DNA from: Achatina immaculata
Taxonomy: Eukaryota > Mollusca > Gastropoda > Stylommatophora > Achatinidae
Reading direction: 5' to 3'
DNA length: 64,000 nucleotides
Assembly: GCA_009760885.1 (NCBI GenBank)
Contig: CM019703.1
Span: 8,839,959-8,903,958, forward strand
Below the pieces are notes generated by a model. The model had not been told where the DNA came from, did not search any database, and saw only the letters and a list, made by a program, of their open reading frames with translations. Position 1 is the first letter of the stretch. Each line of letters starts with the position of its first letter. Shown here piece by piece: positions 49,288-61,728 of this stretch. Position numbers and translations under genes: made by a program.

Positions 49288-50195
49288 ACAGTCCCCAGGA
49301 CACATGGGGCTTCCGCAAGGGCTTTCCACAAATGCCTGTCCTTTGCCTTTTTTCCGCTCTTACCCAGGTGAGCCCTCTGTTGCTCAACATCCTCTCTGTT
49401 GTTCTCCTTCATGTCTCCTTTGGTTCACCCTTACTTCTGTTCCCCTGTGGTGCCCATCTTAGTACCATATTTGGTAGTGAGTTGTCAGTCATTCGGGACA
49501 CATGTCCCAACTATCGCCAGCGTCTTTCCTCAATAATTGCTGTCAGTGGCTTCATCTGCATTTCTGCCAACAAGATGTTATTTCTTATGGTGTTTCGCCA
49601 AAACATTTTTCTAATTCTTCGTAAACATTTAGTTTGGAAAGAATCCAACTTGTCTTCTGTAGTTTTGGTGATTTTCTGGCATTCACTTTCATAGAGTAGT
49701 ACTCTTAGAACATTACTCTTAAATATCCTGATTTTCGTCTTCATACTTAGTTTTTTTAGATTTCCATGTAGTCTGCAGCATTGCAAAAGCCTGGTTTACT
49801 CTAGTAAGTCTGCTGTTGATGCCCTCAGTGCTGTCTCCATTTTCTACTACTCTACTGCCAAGGTATACAAATTCATTGACCTCCTCCACTAACTTGCTAT
49901 CAACTCTTGAGTACATTTCTCTTGTTCACATTTTGCTTCATTAACTTTGTCTTTCCTACGTTGATCTTTAGTCCTATGTTGTTTGCATTCTGAGTTAGCT
50001 TGTTTATTTTATCTTGCATATCTTTGAGCCTGCTTGACAGTAGACCAGTGTTGTCGGCAAGGTCAAGGTTCTCCTGCACTGTGTCGAGGGTCCATTGTAA
50101 TCCTCTGAGTTTATCTGATGTTGCCTCCTTCATTAACCAGTCTACTGGCAAGATAAATAATCTTGGTGATAGTACACATCCCTGCTTCACTTATG
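49288..50195 (-). mobile_element. RTE-c LINE, 5'-truncated, decayed
   Basis: Parallel to 33031-33936: KQGCVLSPRLFILPVDWLMK, NVGKTKLMKQ, FVYLGSRVVENGDS and RRIRKMFWRNTIRNNILLAE in two frames. The catalytic box reads LADN where the other copy has FADD, so the RT would be dead. The last 3' bases before the LINE's usual end are missing. A possible AAAACAG target duplication is short and uncertain. Confidence 0.88.
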
Positions 50196-50199
50196 TCTG

Positions 50200-50573
50200 T
50201 ACCCTAAAGCAAAACAGCGCTTATGAGATTTTTTTAAAAAAGTGTTCCTAAAGTGTTCCTAAAAATTTTTAGCAAATAATGTAAAACACAGTTGCGAAAT
50301 CTGTATAAAACAGTGACCTAATTTCTGTGAGTTGCCAGGTTGGAAGTCATGTAATCGTGTTTGCATCAAAGATGTGGAAGCTTAGTTTTATCTTGACAGG
50401 GCCGTGGGCTAAGCAAAGCCAAGGATTAATATTTCATAAAGGAAAACGCATAAAAATCCTGGCCTTTCCAATGACACAAGACAGAAAGAGAAAAGCATGT
50501 TTTAAAATGTTGGAAGGATGAAGCGCTTGAAGGGAAGGAAGAGGCGATATATTTGACTGAATATGGTAAAGAC
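50200..50573. other. Unassigned sequence
   Basis: No recognised feature between the LINE and retroposon G. Confidence 0.4.
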
Positions 50574-50585
50574 AAGAAGGGAGAT
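50574..50585. repeat. Left target-site duplication of retroposon G
   Basis: AAGAAGGGAGAT, repeated identically at 51558-51569. Confidence 0.88.
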
Positions 50586-51557
50586 CTTCTTCTTCGTTCG
50601 CTTCTACCACCAAGACCGCCCTGTGATCCTACTGAATTAGGCCTGTGGTCCTCGATAGGTCTCGTGGTCCCCGAAAGGACCACACGAGATCCCCGAGAGG
50701 ACCACAAGAGGTTCAGAGTATCGCACGGCTTGAGCCTGTATTCTCGGTGGGTCTCAGAAGCGGGATTGCGTGACAACCGTGGTTTTCGTTGCACCAGTTT
50801 AATCTAGAGTTGGACTTTCCCACAGGAAGACCTCGGCGTGTTTGGATATCAGTGTATCCCCGCTGGGTGAGAGGTGGTAGCCCATCCAGGTTACAGTTGG
50901 ACTTTCTCACAGGAAAACCTCGACGTGTTTTGAGATGCCTGTGTATCACCGCCGGGTGAGAGGTGGTTGCCCATCCAGGCTAGAGTTGGACTTTCTCACC
51001 AGAAAACTTCAGCGTGATTTGGACACGCATACATTCCTGCTGGGTGAGAGGTGGTTGCCTATCTAGACTGCCCTGGTCCAGTGTCTCCGACTTCAGCATT
51101 CCGTGGTCGTGACCGCTACCTTTCCTAGTTGTGACCAGGACGGAGCCTTTGTCTAGGAGGACGAACCCTCACCTCTAGTGACTTCCACCCCTGGGTTGAG
51201 CCAGTTTAGGCATATTATCCCAGTATGGGCGTGTTTAGGACGTGACCGACCTCTAGAGCAGAGGTACTGTGGCATGCGTAGCCATCAAGTTTCACCCCTG
51301 GTGTTAGTCGGTTTAGGCATATTTCACCAGTATGGGTGTATTTCGGACGTGGCCGGCTTCTAGAGCAGAGGCGCCGTAGTATGAGTAGCTCCCACCGCAA
51401 TACTACTAGACGTACCGATTAAGCTTCACTTTATCCTTTCCATCACCTTGTCACATTGGCACCACACAGCAACCCTGATTGCTTTTCCACATTTTCTTCT
51501 TTGGCCGGGAGGAGTTTCACTCTACGCGCAGCTTCCGAAGAATCTCGCCAGCAGTGT
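50586..51557 (-). mobile_element. Retroposon G, full-length reference copy (972 bp)
   Basis: Bounded by perfect 12-bp direct repeats. On the minus strand it starts CACTGCTGGCGAGATTCTTC and ends GGTGGTAGAAGCGAACGAAG plus (GAA)n. The interior holds three approximately 85-bp tandem modules and three approximately 130-bp modules. Near the 3' end, alternating GGTCC/GGACC blocks can fold into hairpins. No open frame of protein-like character, no tRNA/5S/7SL promoter boxes recognised and no terminal inverted repeats. It behaves as a non-autonomous retroposon; its GAACGAAGAAGAAG end is like that of the I-clade LINE at 1543. Confidence 0.88.
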
Positions 51558-51569
51558 AAGAAGGGAGAT
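51558..51569. repeat. Right target-site duplication of retroposon G
   Basis: Second AAGAAGGGAGAT. Confidence 0.88.
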
Positions 51570-52324
51570 GACATGGACTGAGGATTTGGGGCCGGGAGAA
51601 AAGAGAAGAGAAATACAAGAAGAAAGAAGAAGATTCGTGAAATGGTTGTATGAAATATGTCAGAAATAAGATTAACGAGATTAAAGAAAGGAGATAATTA
51701 ATTAATATTTGACAGGCATAAAGGGAGATTATTATCAAAGAGCGCGAAAAGGGAGACAAATGTTGAAGAATGAATGTGTGAAACGCTCAGCATTCGTCAG
51801 TAGATAATATAATATATAGCTAGATATGCTGCGAGTTATCGAATATGTTCTTCCTTATGCCTATATGTCATCTAATGAGACAGGAGATGAGCGTTTTGTT
51901 TTATTAGGTTGGGCAAATCTTAGCTAATCTGTCTATAGAACTGTGCCACCCTCTAATGGCTCAGTACTAGGCTCCTCTGAGGTCTTTGCCTTAAGCGGCT
52001 GTCTGGCTGGCATAAAAGGGTAGCTTCTTGATAAAGTAACCAAGGTAGATAGAGGTGTATAGTTCAGTTTTACAAAACGGCAGGGAGAATGAGGAAGTGA
52101 GCAGGAACACAAGTGGCAGAAAGTAAGACAGTAATATGGAAACGTATAAGTGAAGAACACACAACATCCATTATTTCGACGTCAGCCTTTTTCACGGATT
52201 ACATAGAAGAACAACACAACATATAAAAAAATCACGGGAAAATAGGTGGAAAAACAAAGTTTTTTTTCTTATATCTTTCAAGTCCGAAAGAGAAAGTAAA
52301 AGAAGGGGAGAAGTCTGGGGGTGA
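51570..52324. other. Unassigned sequence
   Basis: AT-rich with no recognised exon or repeat. Confidence 0.4.
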
Positions 52325-52335
52325 GAGAGAGAAGG

Positions 52336-52369
<34 letters not shown>

Positions 52370-52383
52370 GAGAGAGAGAGAGC
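52320..52383. repeat. (GA)n microsatellite
   Basis: GAGAGA with occasional GGGAGA. Confidence 0.95.
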
Positions 52384-53339
52384 ATGAAAGGGGAAAAGGG
52401 GCAGCATGTCACTAAGTGAACATATTTTCTATTTTTTAAAAATTCTATCAACTTTTATTTTGATCACCACAGCAGAAGCTCTTTGATCCGCTTCATGTCC
52501 TTTCTGTATGAAGCTTTCCTTAGGGCGCCCTCCACGACTGTTGGTATGTATTCATTAGGTCTACTAAAGTAAACATGAACTTTCTAAGAAACAGAAAAGG
52601 GGGCATACTGTAACATGAACAAAACCCCGGCGAGAATTTTTAGAACTTCATTGGGAAGGTCAGACAGTACACGCAGGGGCGTCAAAGTGCTGAGAGGAAT
52701 TTAACCATTTTCGGCGAAACATGTTAAAACGGATTACGTAAATTTCATTTTATGTTTAAAAGTTGCATAACTCTGCCGTCGAGGTAGGTGTCCACTTTTC
52801 CCTTTCGTTTTAAAAGGAAAGAAGGAAGGAAGAAATGAAAAAAAAAAGGGTACAAAATGAGCGATTTCGAAAGAACATTTTTTAAAAAGAAATGTATACG
52901 GTGTATACATAAACTGGAAAGTGGCATAAGAACTCAGGTATTTACAGAATAAAGACGAGGAAATTGTAACAATTTAAAGCAGTCTAGATCTGAGATTGCC
53001 TGTCCACATGCAGGTGTTGACAATGTCTTTTTTTCTTTTCTTTTCTTTTCTTTCTTTCATTTCCTTTCCGTTTCTTTCTGTTTTTCTTTCTTTCTTTCTT
53101 TTCTCAATCGAAATTGTAAGAGAACATGCAATAAGGACACCCTCCCTGTGTCTGACAACACTGTCATATGTTATTCGTTTGTATGAGCTCATCTTTCTTT
53201 CTGCCATTCTTTTTTTTTCTGTCCACTTTCCTCACTATTTCTGTCTTTTTTTCTGTAAAGCTAAACCATACACCTCCATCTGCTTTCATGATAACCAAGC
53301 ATTGACTATGATGGCTCTTTTTTTCTGGCTCTGATCCTA
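52384..53339. other. Unassigned sequence with a CTTT tract
   Basis: The CTTTT/CTTTC tract lies at 53023-53104. No gene recognised. Confidence 0.4.
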
Positions 53340-53344
53340 TTACT

Positions 53345-53895
53345 TAATTAGAGACTTTAATTTTCTGGCAATGTCTATTAACTTGTTACAGATCTAGACT
53401 CTCTAATTTTCTGGCAGAGTCTATTAACTTGCTGCAGATCTAGACTCTCTAATTTTCTGGCAGTGTTTATTAACTTGCTGCAGATTTAGACTCTCTAATT
53501 TTCTGGCAGTGTTTATTAACTTGCTGCAGATCTAGGCTCTCTAACTTTCTAGCAATGTCTATTAACTTGTTACAGATCTAGACACTCTAATTTTCTGGCA
53601 GAGTCTATTAACTTGCTGCAGATCTAGGCTCTCTAATGTTCTGGCAGTGTCTATTAACTTGTTACAGATCTAGACTCTCTAATTTTCTGGCAGTGTCTAT
53701 TAACTTGTTACAGATCTAGACACTCTAATTTTCTGGCAGTGTCAATTAACTTGTTACAGATCTAGTCTCTCTAATTTCCTGGCAGTGTCTATTAACTTGC
53801 TGCAGTTCTAGACTCTCTGGCAGTCTCTGTTAACTTGCTACAGATCCAGGCTCTCTAATTCTCAGGCAGTGTCTATTAACTTGCTGCAGGTCTGT
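53345..53895. repeat. 46-bp minisatellite, about 12 copies
   Basis: The unit is TCTAGACTCTCTAATTTTCT, GGCAGTGTCTATTAACTTGT and TACAGA with GCTGC/GTTAC variants. Confidence 0.93.
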
Positions 53896-54364
53896 TTTTC
53901 TACTACTGAAAATAGTACACTTAAAATATAACTCAGGCCTGCAGGACTGCATTAAGGGCCTCATTTATGTTCGGTGATACCGGGTGTCCAAAACTGCTAT
54001 ATTGCTACTGTAACAATCTCCTGTAAGCAAGGACAGTAGCTTTTCTGTAGTGATGAAGTACTTGTGTCACAGCAGTGGCTGTATACCAGAGAATCATCTT
54101 GGCCAAAACTTTGCCTGTTGCCTTTATGAACGTTACTAGCATTGACAAAATGGAAACGGATCATCACGGTGTCCATGATGGTGTAGTATCTTGAGAAACA
54201 CTGCACTTCGTTCTGGGTCTGCAAGCCTCCCATAACTCATTTGCGCTTCAGCAACTTCTTCACCGCTTCGACAGCACAAGAACATTCTGCTAGCGGGTTC
54301 GAGGACATAGGACAGGACCCAGTGAATCATGTAGAATGACTGGGTCAGAGTTTCTTTTATTCTG

Positions 54365-54770
54365 AGAGGGGACCAAAACGGCAGGTTTCTTAACATTTTG
54401 TTTTCAAGATGGGACCTAAGCGGCAGGTTTATTAACATTTTTTTTCAAAAGGGTATATAAGCGGCAAGTTTATCAACAATTTTTTTTTTCAAGAAGGGAT
54501 CTAAACGGCAGGTTTCTCAACAATTTTTAAAGAGAGTATCTAAACGGCAGGTTTCTCAACAATTTTTAAAGAGGGGATCTAAACGGCAGGTTTCTCAACA
54601 ATTTTTAAAGAGGGGATCTAAACGGCAGATTTCTCAACAATTTTTAAAGAGGGGATCTAAACGGCAGGTTTCTCAACAATTTTTAAAGAGGGGATCTAAA
54701 CGGCAGATTTCTCAACAATTTTTAAAGAGGGGATCTAAACGGCAGGTTTCTCAACAATTTTTTTTTTCAA
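54365..54770. repeat. 39-bp minisatellite, about 10 copies
   Basis: The unit GGGGATCTAAACGGCAGGTT plus TCTCAACAATTTTTAAAGA is nearly perfect at 54500-54760, with diverged copies to the left and one remnant at about 54831. Confidence 0.95.
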
Positions 54771-55564
54771 AGAAAAAGGGGAGGGTGGGGAATAAAAAAA
54801 AAGGGGGGGGGGTGGGGTTGTGTGTGTGTTAAGCGGCATGTTTCTCAACACTTTTTTTTTTTTACTTTTAAGGGCACCTAATCAACAGGTCTCACAGCGC
54901 TTTATCTCGGGTCTTTACCAATATCCATAATGTTGCTGACCTAACTGTGATATCTCAACAGTCTGCCTACAAGTTTCATCGTTCAGGGACTCGATATTTT
55001 CCTAGGCATTACCTTGGCTTTGATAACAATGTTATCTCCTGAATAGTCGTATTCTTTTCCTCCAAAATTAAAACTAAAACGGTGGTCTGCGAATCGTCCA
55101 CCTCTGATTCAAAGTTCACATTAAAATAGTCCGCGTTTTAAAAAAAAAATTGTAGAACTAGATTAATGGTCGGATGCTGACCATGTTATTCATTCACACT
55201 GCACCGCCACCAGATGCGCGTCACGTGACAAATATAGCGAATGGTGGCAAAACTGAGGGAACTACATTACAAGTTCAAATGTTCAAAACCAATGAAATCG
55301 TAGTTGGGCAGGTGCACTGAAATATTCTTCGCGGGAGCGTAAGGACAGATCACGTGGGCATAGGAACCAAAAAAAAGCGCGATTTTTATCACGTGGCTTG
55401 TCTGCCTCAGAGCATTGGCTCTTTTGATAAGCAGTTGGAAAACGTCTAGCTAGGATACCTGCTTCAGTGAGTGTAGTGCTTAGAATGCCAGACAATAATA
55501 TGCGGGCAAAAACAAAAACAAAAACAAAACAGTTACAAATAACGACATTTAAAGATGTTAAAAA
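54771..55564. other. Unassigned sequence
   Basis: A- and G-runs near 54790-54820; otherwise no recognised feature. Confidence 0.4.
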
Positions 55565-55710
55565 CTCTTTGGTTTCAGAGAGAGGGAGAGAGAGAGTGAG
55601 GAAGAGAGAGGGGGTGGAAGAGTGAGAGAGGGAGAGTGAGAGGAAGGGAGAGAGTGAATAAGATCCAAGAAAAAAAAATATATATAGAGAGAGAGAGATA
55701 GAGATAGACA
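55565..55710. repeat. GA-rich tract
   Basis: GAGAGAGGGAGA-type repeats, then (AT)/(GA) at 55678-55705. Confidence 0.85.
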
Positions 55711-55772
55711 GACACTTAAAATCGGGTGAAAGTTAAAAAGATAAAAGCAGTGTACAGATAGGGAATAAAATA

Positions 55773-56275
55773 TACTTTGCCATGCACCACCTGTTAAAAT
55801 TCAAAATCCTGTACCATAACACCAAAATAACAATCTACAAAACTTTAATAAGACCAGCCATCATGTATGGATCAGAAACGTGGGATACAACAAAGAAAGA
55901 TGAACAACAACTGCAAATCTTTGACAACAAGATCCTAAGAAGAATCTTTTGGGCCGACAAAGGAGACCAACAGTGGAGAATGGAGTGCAAGAATTATAAA
56001 TGACTTGAAACTGAACAGACTACGCTAGCTGGGGTGTAGAGAACGGACATACGAAAATGATGTGTGCACAAGAGATGAGAGAAACAAGACCAAGGGGTAG
56101 ACCAAAACAGAGATGGAGAGACAACATAGGAGAGGATATAAAAGAAACAGGTATCACCAGTTAGAGAGAGAAGACTAGCAATAGAGAGGAATAGAGGCGA
56201 ACTTTATCTGCTGTAATGAGCCTTAATGGCTCTGAAAGCTGAAGAAGAAGAAGGAGGAGGAGGAGGAGGTTTAAA
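55773..56275 (+). mobile_element. RTE-e LINE 3' fragment
   Basis: The plus strand encodes TIYKTLIRPAIMYGSETWDT and LQIFDNKILRRIFW. After a frameshift it gives MMCAQEMRETRPRGRPKQRW, RDNIGEDIKETGIT and the ending CTTAATGGCTCTGAAAGCTG with a (GAA)(GGA)n tail. Most complete RTE-e copy in the window. Confidence 0.88.
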
Positions 56276-56994
56276 AGAAAATTGATAATATTTGTGCGAA
56301 TAAGAGATAAGATACAGAATCTCTGCACAAGAGACAAAGAAGCGCCTCTGACAATGGTCTAAACTATTTTTAACCAAAATCAATGCTGCAAATTTCCCTT
56401 ATTCTCAGTGTATTCACTGTTTTTTTTTTCCCAACATAAAACCGTACCCGTTCCATCTTTCACTTTATACCTAACTGGTCTTCCATACTTTTATTCTGTA
56501 AAACACGCTATTACTGCCCTCCCAAAACTTTCATGGATACCTCAGAACCAAACCACGGGAGAATACTCGTATTTCTCGCCAGCACAAACGACGTTTATTT
56601 CCGTTCCGCCTTCTCCGATGTAAATAAAGTGTCATTCCAAGCGGAAAGCAGTTACATTTTTATGATAAAAAGCCCCCCTACGCGGTAGAAAATGTACAGT
56701 ATTTCAAACTCCTCGCTGGCCCTGAGACCTCACACACAGAGGTTTTGCTGGAATCCAGGGAAAGGTAGATGGACGAATACGTTTTTCTTTTTTTTTATCC
56801 TTTGAGGGTCTTCAGTCTTCTACTGTTAAGTAACTGTCCATTAATTACGTCAAAAATGTTTAGATATTCACCCCTTCCCCTCTTCATCTTGCCCCCTCAA
56901 CAACCGTCAAGAACTCAAGACATTCCCCCTCCCCCAATAAAATTGTGACCTTTGCCCCCCAACCCCCACCACTACCCCAAAAAGCACTTTGCGT
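56276..56994. other. Unassigned sequence
   Basis: No recognised feature; a C-rich stretch lies at 56870-56985. Confidence 0.4.
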
Positions 56995-56995
56995 T

Positions 56996-57180
56996 CTCTA
57001 GCATATTACTTGTTTACGTCCTGTAGCATATTACTTGTTTACGTCCTGTAGCATATTATTTGTTTACGTCCTGTAGCATATTATTTGTTTACGTCCTGTA
57101 GCATATTACTTGTTTACGTCCTGTAGCATATTACTTGTTTATGTTCTGTAGCATATTACTTGTTTACGTCCTGTAACATG
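56996..57180. repeat. 25-bp minisatellite, about 7 copies
   Basis: The unit GCATATTACTTGTTTACGTC plus CTGTA is nearly invariant. Confidence 0.95.
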
Positions 57181-57239
57181 TTACTGCATTTGCATATGAA
57201 TTAAATTCCACTTTTTAAATGATATAACGTCGTATATAA

Positions 57240-57690
57240 GTCTTCTTTTATCTACTTGGAAATGCGAGCTCATGTTTTTTTGCAGCCAATGCGGTGAAGA
57301 TATTGAGGCACAGCAGTGCATCGGATTGGGAGTGGGTTACGACGGTTTATTTTTCAGTTCCTGAGTGGAGATGAAAAAAAAAACCAAGAGGATGTGCGAT
57401 ACTTCTTTAAAAGACTCTGCAACCATGGGGGACTATGGCGATCCTTGCCCTGTTAGCTAGGCTGAGCATATTTCTGGCCGTACCTACGGAGAAGTGGGAC
57501 AGGGTCTTGGCCAGCTATGGTTCACAAACCCCGACTCTAGCATGTCAGCTATGATTCACCAACCCTGACTCTAGCATGTCAGCTATGGGTCCCTAACCCC
57601 GACTCTAGCATGTCAGCTATGGGTCCCTAACCCTGACTCTAGCATGTCAGCTATGGGTCCCTAACCCTGACTCTAGCATGTCAGCTATAT
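57240..57690 (+). mobile_element. Family B copy with an expanded 34-bp end
   Basis: Contains GCAGCCAATGCGGTGAAGAT, GAGGCACAGCAGTGCATCGG, GGGGGACTATGGCGATCCTT and GGCCAGCTATGGTTCAC. Its terminal segment TGACTCTAGCATGTCAGCTA plus TGGGTCCCTAACCC is then tandemly repeated about five times. Confidence 0.85.
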
Positions 57691-58324
57691 CATCTTATTC
57701 CTTCTTGTCAACAATATTTAATCATCTTCATAGACACAAAGATAAGATTTTGAAGTTCCACAAATATGATTTTTTAAACTGTTTTTAATGATACCGTTAA
57801 TTACACTTATTTTCTTAATTTACAAGTCTCCCCCCTCTTTTATTTGAATAAATACACATTCACTAGTACTGATGGAAGGGCATTTGGTGGCACGTCCATA
57901 CAGATACTGGCGTCTTTCCTTCAAATATAATATAATAAGAAATTATAAGAAATTATTTCACACTGTTTTAGTTGTAACAAAACGTTACGCCAGCTAAGTG
58001 TCAGTTTTTGTGTTTATTATTTTTTTTCGATATTTTCGTGGTCCTTGATAAATATTGTTTTATTACTGTTTGTTCTAGATTTCTACCTGCTCTTCTCATG
58101 GTCTCTCTTACCATTCTTTCTCACCTTTACTTCATTCTCTTTCCTCTTTAAAAATTTTTTTAATTAGGTAAAACTGCACTTTACATCTCTGATTACCTCA
58201 GTGTTACACAGCGTATGATCGATTCTTGCTTTAATACGTTCATAAAATAACAGAAATCAATGAAGTACCATCAAGAATCATTTTACAGAATCTTTTACGG
58301 AATTATTTCGCAGCATCATTCCAT
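57691..58324. other. Unassigned AT-rich sequence
   Basis: No recognised feature. Confidence 0.4.
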
Positions 58325-58537
58325 AGAATGGTATGCAAAGATGGCTTATACAGAAGTGATGGAAGGGGACAGACCAAGAGGTAGACCTAGACAACGATGA
58401 CGAGACAACTTATAATAAGATATACGCCCTCTTGGAATCGTCAAGTGTCAAGAAAAGATCAAGGACAGAGAAGAATGGAGACGAGTCTTGTCTGCAGCTA
58501 TCAGCCTCATTCAGCAGCTGTTCAAAGAAGAAGAATT
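58325..58537 (+). mobile_element. RTE-e-like LINE 3' end
   Basis: The plus strand encodes DRPRGRPRQR, RDNL, then IKDREEWRRVLSAAISLIQQ and a (GAA)n-like end. This is the same terminal motif as the 46.75-kb and 55.8-kb copies. Confidence 0.75.
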
Positions 58538-58979
58538 CTTTAGAATCATTTTACAGAATCATTCTGACAGAATCATTTATACACGATCATTTTACATAAT
58601 CAGTGAACCGAAGATAGCAATATTAAAAATGAGCAAAGATTTTACAAAGATCCTGTACGGGAACAGAGAATCTGTTTCTGCAGCGTTGATTTCTCTGTTC
58701 CTTGAAACAAGATTTTGCAGCCTACGCAGAGATTCAGATTTTTCAAGCACATACATCGTTCCGGATAGGGAGTTGGTGTCAATGACGTATTTATTTTAGC
58801 CATGATGTATTTATTTTATATTGTCTTTCTTCCCAACGCTGTGAATCAGAGAGTTTCCTTAATCTGTCTATAAAGATGACGGCGACGATGGGTGGATTTC
58901 TCAGTCAGGGAGTATATAATTACCAGCTTCTCAAGCTAACTCCACCACGACGGCTATATAATGACGCTCGGGGACATTT

Positions 58980-59196
58980 CAGTGGTTCTTAACCCGGGGT
59001 CCATGGAGCCCCAGAAAGTTCACGAAAGGATTTTTGCGGGTCTGGTCTGTGGACCAGAAATTGAATTGGCTCGATTAACAAATCTTAGCATTATTTTGGG
59101 TTTTATTTACTATATTATTTTAATAAGGGGCCCGCGGCTATTTTGTGACATGAAAAAGGGCCCATAGCTTAAAAAAAAAGATTAAGAATAATGATT
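58980..59196. mobile_element. Probable hAT-type element fragment
   Basis: Begins CAGTGGTTCTTAACCCGGGG, a typical hAT-like terminus. The right end at about 59182-59196 (GATTAAGAATAATGA) is only a weak inverted match and no convincing target duplication was seen. Confidence 0.45.
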
Positions 59197-59424
59197 TAGT
59201 TCAGTGCAAGGTATATATGCTGCATTTTCACGTGGGCTTTACTCGAGACAAGAAGACTCAAATTTGTTAATAGAATGCAAATTGCTTGAAGCGTCTCTCC
59301 CTATGTCTAACAAGGCCGTCAAAAGGGTGTATTTGTCAAGGGCAGAAATAAATTAGAAAAGGACGAAGTCAATGTATTCTTAAATAGTTTGCCTGCTCTC
59401 TCTAGAAAATATGTAACTCTAGAA

Positions 59425-59708
59425 CTGGGGTGTCCAACTTCAATGGCCTCAAGGGCCACAACGGTGTGCGGATGTCGAGTCTGGTGCCGCATCTTTTGGC
59501 CAGTTTACATTTTAACAAAAATGAGACAAAATGACATTTATGACATAACTGTGAACTGATTATTTTTAATTAGCTTCTAATGTGTTTTAAAAATGTTTTA
59601 AACCTGTTTTTTAATCAAATACGTTATATTCTGATATAAGCTCGCGGGCCGCATAAAAGTACTTAGCAGGCCGAAAGCAGTCTGTTGACCACATATTGGA
59701 CACCCCTA
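59425..59708. mobile_element. hAT-type MITE with perfect 8-bp target duplication
   Basis: A 284-bp element with termini CTGGGGTGTCCAA and TTGGACACCCCTA. CTCTAGAA occurs immediately outside both ends (59417-59424, 59709-59716). The interior is AT-rich with subterminal GGGCC/GGCCC-type motifs and no coding capacity. The 8-bp duplication and the terminus indicate the hAT superfamily. Confidence 0.9.
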
Positions 59709-59716
59709 CTCTAGAA

Positions 59717-61094
59717 CACACTTTTTTTTTCTTTTTTTTTTCATTGTCCTCGGACATTTAAGTGGGCAGTCCAAAATGAAATCAAGGAAACTTTGTCATG
59801 GAATGTTATTGAAATTATCTTAATTAAAGGAACTACTTTTTATCATTATGATCATCAATAATAATAAATAGCTAACATTGAAAATGTTTAAATAAACAGC
59901 TGAAAGTTCTGACAAAGAAGAACTTTTGTTATTTTATAATTTGACCTATTTTTAAGAGTCTTTAACTCATTCTCTCCCCTGTTAACGTCCATGCTCGGGC
60001 AGACAACATTTTGATAAGAAATCTTGATAGAAAGAAACTAGAAGGAAGTTACTCCTTAATTTTAAAATGTGGATTAGAAATGTGCTATTTTTTAATTTTA
60101 CTTAGACTTTGCCTAAGTATCACTCTAAGCACTGCTTCACAAGATCTACAAATAATGTCAGTGCTGGTTTGGAGTGAAAGAGGTAAAACAATTGTTTATC
60201 TTAATTAGCGCGGCTGAATATCCATTCTTTTCTCTTTTGGAAGTTGGCGGCTCGAATTCGACCAGAGTTGCCCAGATGTAGAACAATCTTTCACTTTAGG
60301 TGAAGTGAGGTTATCTCCAAGAAGCATCTGCTGCATGAAACAAGACTACCTTTACTTTTATCGTATTTTAATTAAAGCGGCTATATTTGGCTAAGGTAAA
60401 TATAGCACCCGAGGCAGTTCCCTATATAGCCGGAGGTATATGATTTAAATTATACAAAACAAATACTGAAATAGTGAGTTATCATCTAATTTATAAAAGT
60501 TTTTTTTTGGTGACAGCTAATATAAATTCATCGCTTATTTCGCAATCTGAAAATCATTGAACTAAATGATCTCCGTGTCATCATGATAAACAGTTTGAAA
60601 GTCGCTGCATTACTACATGGGCAATCCACCTTTAACTCTTTGCTCTTCTTTCAAGCATTTTACATACTCGCACTGACACCCGCTCGTGACCTAGTTCGTC
60701 CTGCAACAAACAACGAACGCGTCTTTGTTAAGAACGAACTTTTTTCCCACCCCTCTGATTCAATCTCCCCCAAGGCCATGTAAAACTGCTAGGGATGTCC
60801 CCCATGACAAAGTAAATTATTTCTTCTGAAGACATCGATTAACCTCTTTCCTGTAATTTTTCGAGGTCGGAAAGTAGTGCAACACTTTACGAGCTGGCGA
60901 GTAACAGACACATCAAGGTTGTGTTGCTGCGCGCCTTTATCGGTTTACGCGCCATCTATTTTGGGTCGAAGAAAGGTGTTTTATGGATGTGGCCAAGTGA
61001 AGCCTTATGTGAAGTGCATGCTAGCACAAAGATATTACAGCAAGAGTGCTTAGAAAATTGCGGAGAAGACGTAAATATTATCAGCCATGATTCA
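59717..61094. other. Unassigned AT-rich sequence
   Basis: No recognised exon, RNA or repeat over nearly 1.4 kb. Confidence 0.4.
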
Positions 61095-61103
61095 ACCAAT
61101 GTA

Positions 61104-61136
61104 ATAGTAGTAGTAGCAGCAGTAGCTTCAGCAGCT

Positions 61137-61187
<51 letters not shown>

Positions 61188-61230
61188 ACACCAGCAGCGG
61201 TAAATTAGTAATTGTAGTAGTAGTAGTCTG
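61104..61230. repeat. (TAG)n microsatellite, left block
   Basis: TAG triplets interrupted by CAG variants. The block continues on the other side of an RTE-a insertion at 61731. Confidence 0.93.
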
Positions 61231-61235
61231 CATTT

Positions 61236-61728
61236 CAGAGAATGAGAAACATATTGACCAACACATCCTTATCAATGAATGTTAGAAAACGAGTCCTAAA
61301 ATGCTATATTGAACCTATCTTGTTATATGGAAGTGAATCATGGACAATAGGCAAGTCTGCACAAAAATCATTGGAAGCAGCAGAAATGTGGTTTATTAGA
61401 AGAATGTTGCGAATCCCCTGGACAGCAAAATAACTAATGAAGAATGTAGGAGAAGAGCTGGAGAGACAAAAAACCTTGTCAAAAAGATAAGAGAGAGACA
61501 ATGTACTTTCATAGGACATGCAATGAGAAGAGGGGGCATTGAAAATATTATAACAGGAAAAATAGAAGGAAGAAGATCAAGAGGAAGACCAAGAGAAATG
61601 ATACTGGACAGTCTGACGGGATGGTGTGAGAGGAGATCACCAACTGAGCTGATGGCCTGCATGAAGGATCGGGTACTCTGGAGAAGCATAATAGCCAACA
61701 CCAGTCGGCACGGCACATGATGATGATG

